Part shown: positions 60,341 through 64,000 of the stretch, piece by piece
Layout of the letters: every line of letters starts with the position of its first letter
Position numbering within the stretch: position 1 is the first letter of the stretch
DNA from: PCPOR2b sp965220385
GTDB lineage: Bacteria > Poribacteria > WGA-4E > PCPOR2b
Assembly (NCBI GenBank): GCA_965220385.1
Contig: OZ244825.1
Span: 620,001 to 684,000, forward strand
Length of the DNA: 64,000 nucleotides
Direction: 5' to 3'
Notes under the pieces: generated by a model
Seen by the model: only the letters and a program-made list of their open reading frames with translations
Told to the model about the DNA's origin: nothing
Databases searched by the model: none
Translations under genes and position numbers: made by a program

Positions 60341-61642
60341 ATGAACATCACCCAATTCACAATGGAGGAAGTACGCTGTTTCGCCGGACGCCAAGAGTTC
60401 AACATTCGTCCCCTGACGTTTTTGGTCGGAGAAAACAGCACCGGCAAGACCACAGCGTTGGGGTGTTTTCAGGTGCTAGCGGATTATTTGGGGGGTGAGG
60501 CAGTAGATTTTAATTCTGATCCCTATTCAATGGGAACTTTTAAGGATATTGTCAGAAACAGTAGAAAAAAGGAGAAGGCGTTTACGCTTGGGTTTACCTT
60601 TACGGGTGAGAATGAAGATGTTGAATGTGTTGTTGATTTTGTTGAAAAGGAAAACGGAGTTGAACCAATCATCAAATCAATGACCATGAAATTCACTGAT
60701 GGCGAAGTCGTTTTCAAAATCGGAAATGAACCGCAAAGGGACGCGCGTTTAGTCAGCTTTGATGAAAAACAAAATCAATACCAAGTAGATTGCGGGACTG
60801 ATATTTTGACTAACCTGTCATTGGGTATCGTTCTAAATTTTTTAGAAGGGCAATCTGAAGGGAAAGTTGCCTTAGGAAAATATTTGGAAGCACATGAAAA
60901 TTCTGTAAGCAGTATATTCCGACCATGGGAGGTTTGGCGTACCATCTCCGTATTTAGCACCTCACCGATTCGCTCACGTCCGAAGCGGACGTATGACCCG
61001 ACAAGGGAGTCTTATGACTCTGAAGGGAGCGATGTGCCGATGCGGGTAATGCAGACACAAGCGACTCAAAAAAAGGAATGGGAACTCTTGAAAGGGTTGT
61101 TGGTCGAATTTGGCAAACGTTCGGGTTTGTTTCAGGATATAGATGTTAGAATTCTCGGCGGGTCTATGGGCAACCCATTCCAATTAAGGGTCAAGGTAAG
61201 AGGTCCCAATTCCAATATCGTAGATGTCGGTTACGGTGTCAGTCAAATTCTGCCGATTCTGGTACGTATTCTATATCCACCTATTTCTCCTCGACCTGTT
61301 ATGTCCCCACCTATCTTCTTATTACAACAGCCTGAAGTTCACCTGCATCCGAGGGCGCAGGCGGAATTATCTTCTCTGCTAGCGACATTGGCAAGCGAGG
61401 GTAATCGGGCCTTTATCGTTGAAACACACAGCGACTATATGATTGACCGGGCGCGGATTGAAATCAAGAAAGGGAATATCCGCCCCGAAGATGTATCGTT
61501 GATATATTTCGAGCCAAAGGAGAATGTTGTCAAGGTGTATAATATCAGTTTTGATAAGATGGCTAATATGGAGGGGGTGCCGCAGCATTACAGAGAATTT
61601 TTCATGACAGAATACCGCCGGCTCATGGGGTTTGAGGATTGA
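60341..61642 (+). CDS. AAA/ABC-type ATPase (AAA_21-like, OLD-type)
   Basis: 433 residues, ribosome site AAGGAGA. Walker A GENSTGKT (30-37) follows an OLD/RecF-like N-terminus (FTMEEVRCFAGRQEFNIRPLTFLV). The C-terminal part has Walker B FLLQQPEVHLHPRAQAELS, where the usual acidic pair is QQPE, and the switch His in IVETHSDYMIDRAR. Such ATPases pair with an effector nuclease in several antiphage systems. The stop overlaps the start region of the PIN gene, so they are coupled. Confidence 0.83.
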   Translation: MNITQFTMEEVRCFAGRQEFNIRPLTFLVGENSTGKTTALGCFQVLADYLGGEAVDFNSDPYSMGTFKDIVRNSRKKEKAFTLGFTFTGENEDVECVVDFVEKENGVEPIIKSMTMKFTDGEVVFKIGNEPQRDARLVSFDEKQNQYQVDCGTDILTNLSLGIVLNFLEGQSEGKVALGKYLEAHENSVSSIFRPWEVWRTISVFSTSPIRSRPKRTYDPTRESYDSEGSDVPMRVMQTQATQKKEWELLKGLLVEFGKRSGLFQDIDVRILGGSMGNPFQLRVKVRGPNSNIVDVGYGVSQILPILVRILYPPISPRPVMSPPIFLLQQPEVHLHPRAQAELSSLLATLASEGNRAFIVETHSDYMIDRARIEIKKGNIRPEDVSLIYFEPKENVVKVYNISFDKMANMEGVPQHYREFFMTEYRRLMGFED

Positions 61643-61644
61643 TT

Positions 61645-62073
61645 ATGTGTATTGTTATGGATGCCAATATGTTTGGTGCGTTTAGGAACCCCACTGATGA
61701 GAATATGGAACCCGTGTGGAATTGGTTAAGGAAAAAGAATGGCAAAATAGCTTACTCAAATACAAAGAAATTTGAAGAGGAATGGGAGAGAGGGGGAGTA
61801 GCCGGTTTGATAAAGCTATTAAGACAATCTGGGCAACTTAAAGAGATACTACCCCAAGAGATAGAAGCAAAGGAGAATGAACTAAACCGAATAGGTACAA
61901 TTAGGTCAAACGACCCGCACATTATCGCATTAGCTATTATAGCAGAAGTCAAAGTATTGGTTTCCAACGACAGAAGGTTGCACGAGGACTTTAAAAATCG
62001 TAATCTGGTCGGCGGCAAGGTATACCAGACAAAGAGCCATTCGCGCCTACTGACTAAAGATATCTGTCCTTAG
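61645..62073 (+). CDS. PIN-domain-like nuclease
   Basis: 142 residues from the ATG at 61645, with GAGG eight bases upstream; an in-frame TTG at 61639 overlaps the ATPase stop. PIN features: Asp in CIVMDANMF, acidic residues in NTKKFEEEWE, and NDPHIIALAIIAEVKVLVSNDRRLHEDFKN with the last two Asp. These act as RNases or DNases, frequently toxins. Coupled with the ATPase it forms a likely two-gene defence or toxin module next to the RM genes. A REP palindrome covers the stop codon region (62073-62100). Confidence 0.8.
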   Translation: MCIVMDANMFGAFRNPTDENMEPVWNWLRKKNGKIAYSNTKKFEEEWERGGVAGLIKLLRQSGQLKEILPQEIEAKENELNRIGTIRSNDPHIIALAIIAEVKVLVSNDRRLHEDFKNRNLVGGKVYQTKSHSRLLTKDICP

Positions 62074-62100
62074 TAGGGAACGCAGATCTGCGTTCCCTAC
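62073..62100. repeat. REP palindrome after the PIN gene
   Basis: GTAGGGAACGCAGA followed by TCTGCGTTCCCTAC, identical to the RAYT-flanking copy at 54273. Its first base is the last base of the PIN gene stop codon. Confidence 0.92.
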
Positions 62101-62161
62101 GATTTCTTAACATGAGCCAATCATCTTTATCAACCGACAAGCCATACCACTGAACCAAAAA

Positions 62162-62319
62162 ATTATGGTGAATTCTAAAAATAAATAGACACTTTCATCC
62201 CCGGTGGGTGCGGTTTCTAACCGCACCGGTGCCGACTTAGCCTGTCCCGATTTATCGGGGAGCATCCTCGATAAATCGGGATTTGGAGTGTCTCATTAAT
62301 TCTAAAATCTACTATAAAT
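62162..62319. mobile_element. MITE-like element immediately upstream of recN
   Basis: Left end ATTATGGTGAATTCTAAAA with TAGACACTTTC; right end GAGTGTCTCATTAATTCTAA ... CTATAAAT, an imperfect inverted pair. It is related to the element at 8871-8992. The interior has the GGTGCGGTT/AACCGCACC hairpin (62207-62227) and two CCCGAT/ATCGGG palindromes (62245-62261, 62266-62281). It ends six bases before the recN start codon. Confidence 0.75.
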
Positions 62320-62325
62320 GATGCC

Positions 62326-64000
62326 ATGATTGAAGAACTCTACATAAGCAATGTTGCCCTTATCAATGAACTTCAGTTGGAGTGCTCCTCCGGTCTCAAT
62401 ATCTTTACCGGGGAAACAGGGGCAGGCAAATCTGTAATCTTAAACGCCGTGGGACTTGCACTCGGTGAACGCAGCAACGCTGGGGTTGTCAGGGATGGAG
62501 CGACTAACGCCAAAATCCAGATTGCCGTTGCACTGCCACCGGATCATCCCGTATGGGCTGGGTTTAACGATTCGGAGTTTGCTGATATTTTGGATGCAGA
62601 AGAAACATTGGTTTTGTCCCGACAGATTAATGCAAGCGGTCGTAGCCGCTGCCATACCAATGGACAGTTGGTGAGTTTGACGTTCTTGAGTGCCATCGGT
62701 GATCTACTCGTTGATATTCACGGGCAGCATGCACACCAATCTCTCTTCCGATCGGATACCCACCTTGATCTCCTTGATACGTTCGGTAGGCATGAAGCGC
62801 TGAAGGCGGAAGTCGGGGAAAAATACGACGAGCTCCATGCCACCCAAGCACAACTCGCTGATTATTCCCGTACGCTTCGTGAAGCGATGCAGGAGAAGGA
62901 TCTGTTACAATTCCAACTGGACGAATTAGAGGAAGCTCAGCTGCAAGAAGATGAAGAAGAGGCGCTCATGAATGAACGTCATCTTCTCAGCAATTCTGAA
63001 ACGCTCTTTGAGTCGGCGAATCAACTCTACGAACAACTCTATGGGGGCGACCTCTCGGAAACTTCCACTCTCGACGGACTCAAAACGGAGAGCCGTACCA
63101 TTTCTAAACTTTCCGAACTGGATAGCAGCTTATCAGAATTAAACACACGTTTCGAGTCTGTTCTGTATGAATTAGAGGACATTGCCTATCAGGTCCGTGA
63201 CTACCGTGATAAGGTTGAGTTTAACCCACATCGCCTTACAGAGGTTGAGGAACGGTTGGATCTCATTCATCGACTCAAACGGAAGTACGGCGATTCGACT
63301 TCCGAAATCTTAGCCTACCAGGCACAAGCAGCGCAAAAACTTGAAGAGCTTCAATTCGGGTCCGAGCGCATTGACGAATTGAAGGATCAGATTCACCTTT
63401 TGACACAAGAGGCACAAAAACTTGCGCTTCAACTATCCAACAAACGCAGGACGACCGCAACCCAACTTGAATCGTTGATTGAGGGTGAGCTCCAGACGCT
63501 GGGTATGGACAAAGCTGTGTTCCAAATTCTTGTGTCCCCCATCGAGTCAGCGGAGGGTCCCTTAGAAATTGATGGAAAGCGTTATGACCTGCGAGCGGAT
63601 GGAATGGACGAAATCGAATTCCTCATTTCTCCGAACGTCGGATCCGAGCCAAAACCGTTGGCTAAAATAGCGTCGGGAGGCGAAATCTCTCGGGTGATGT
63701 TGGCATTGAAAACGGTGCTTGCCCAAATAGATTTGATCCCGACAATGATCTTTGACGAGATTGACGCGGGTATTGGTGGACGGACTGCCGATATCGTCGG
63801 ACAAAAACTGAAGGAATTGTCGCGTTTTCGACAGGTCTTCTGTATCACCCATCTGCCACAGATTGCCCGTTTTGCGGACCAGCATTTCCGGGTCGAAAAG
63901 GCGGTAGAAGAAGATCGCACTATGATAACGGCAAAGCTCCTGACCCCGGAAGAACGTGTTGAGGAGATGGCTCGGATGCATGGCGGCGAAGCAACGGTAA
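62326..64000 (+). CDS. recN: DNA repair protein RecN (3' end beyond the window)
   Basis: At least 558 residues, open to the window edge. It starts MIEELYISNVALINELQLE, with Walker A GETGAGKSVIL near residue 30 and HGQHAHQSLF. Long coiled coils follow in the middle (EKDLLQFQLDELEEAQLQEDEEE). The ABC signature ASGGEISRVMLALK, Walker B MIFDEIDAGIGG and ITHLPQIARFAD lie near the end. SMC-like ATPase of double-strand break repair. The second ATG at 62326 is chosen because the family begins MIEEL or similar. The upstream MITE leaves no ribosome site of its own, which is odd for a housekeeping gene. Confidence 0.95.
   Translation, partial: MIEELYISNVALINELQLECSSGLNIFTGETGAGKSVILNAVGLALGERSNAGVVRDGATNAKIQIAVALPPDHPVWAGFNDSEFADILDAEETLVLSRQINASGRSRCHTNGQLVSLTFLSAIGDLLVDIHGQHAHQSLFRSDTHLDLLDTFGRHEALKAEVGEKYDELHATQAQLADYSRTLREAMQEKDLLQFQLDELEEAQLQEDEEEALMNERHLLSNSETLFESANQLYEQLYGGDLSETSTLDGLKTESRTISKLSELDSSLSELNTRFESVLYELEDIAYQVRDYRDKVEFNPHRLTEVEERLDLIHRLKRKYGDSTSEILAYQAQAAQKLEELQFGSERIDELKDQIHLLTQEAQKLALQLSNKRRTTATQLESLIEGELQTLGMDKAVFQILVSPIESAEGPLEIDGKRYDLRADGMDEIEFLISPNVGSEPKPLAKIASGGEISRVMLALKTVLAQIDLIPTMIFDEIDAGIGGRTADIVGQKLKELSRFRQVFCITHLPQIARFADQHFRVEKAVEEDRTMITAKLLTPEERVEEMARMHGGEATV

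Overview
The window looks like a chromosomal segment of an uncultured Gram-negative-type bacterium. I favour a Candidatus Poribacteria-like lineage. The reasons are the C-terminal sorting-type motif (NFPNPFNPETWIPYQL), the abundance of sugar-acid, Gfo/Idh/MocA and mandelate-racemase-type enzymes, the moderate base composition, and the very heavy load of small palindromic repeats and MITE-like elements. This assignment is inference, not shown by a marker gene.

Layout. (1) 0-6.5 kb: a WD40 protein, a tRNA-Gln/tRNA-Glu pair, an SDR epimerase, a surface protein with five TIG/IPT domains plus dockerin-like repeats, a small membrane protein and a threonine dehydratase-like enzyme. (2) 6.6-14.9 kb, all minus strand: a sugar-nucleotide pyrophosphorylase, a UDP-sugar epimerase, a zinc-type alcohol dehydrogenase, an SgrR-like solute-binding/HTH protein, a SPASM radical SAM enzyme, a GT2 glycosyltransferase and, upstream of them, a 57-aa RiPP-precursor-like peptide. 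(3) 15-21.9 kb: a gene-poor, MITE-rich island with RHH, GIY-YIG, YHYH and KTSC-like small proteins. It ends in a three-gene operon: an EVE/PUA-like protein, a membrane coiled-coil protein with a PD-(D/E)xK nuclease domain, and a secreted vWA protein. (4) 21.9-34.9 kb: a sigma-54 activator, a clear -24/-12 promoter, and an envelope gene cluster. The cluster encodes a metallophosphatase-like/thioredoxin/CcdA fusion, two exported 12-cysteine peptides with double-glycine motifs, two membrane coiled-coil proteins, a LolA-like/C39-peptidase/DUF1573 protein, an FGE-sulfatase protein and a membrane-anchored protein. Two insertion sequences (IS630 and IS982 families) have disrupted two of these genes; removing each element together with one copy of its target duplication restores the reading frame exactly.

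(5) 35-47.3 kb: ordinary catabolic genes (cupin, mandelate racemase-like, alpha/alpha-barrel protein, DUF309, two MFS transporters, D-2-hydroxyacid dehydrogenase, Ldh2-type dehydrogenase, PHP phosphoesterase, Gfo/Idh/MocA). (6) 47.3-53.6 kb: an IS605-end-like non-autonomous element, a nucleotidyltransferase pair, an ABC ATPase lacking catalytic residues, then housekeeping tyrS, surE, a DUF368 protein and NAD kinase. (7) 53.6-62.1 kb: a defence island. It holds a RAYT transposase with its REP palindromes, a BcgI-like fused restriction-methylation subunit, a DUF5677 cassette flanked by direct repeats, a specificity subunit, a membrane protein, an hsdS 3' remnant, and an ATPase/PIN-nuclease pair. 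(8) recN begins at 62.3 kb and runs off the window.

The most promising undescribed systems are the sigma-54-controlled cysteine-rich peptide/C39 cluster, the unannotated RiPP locus at 10-14.9 kb, and the EVE/nuclease/vWA operon. All functions are read from sequence motifs only; no database search was run.
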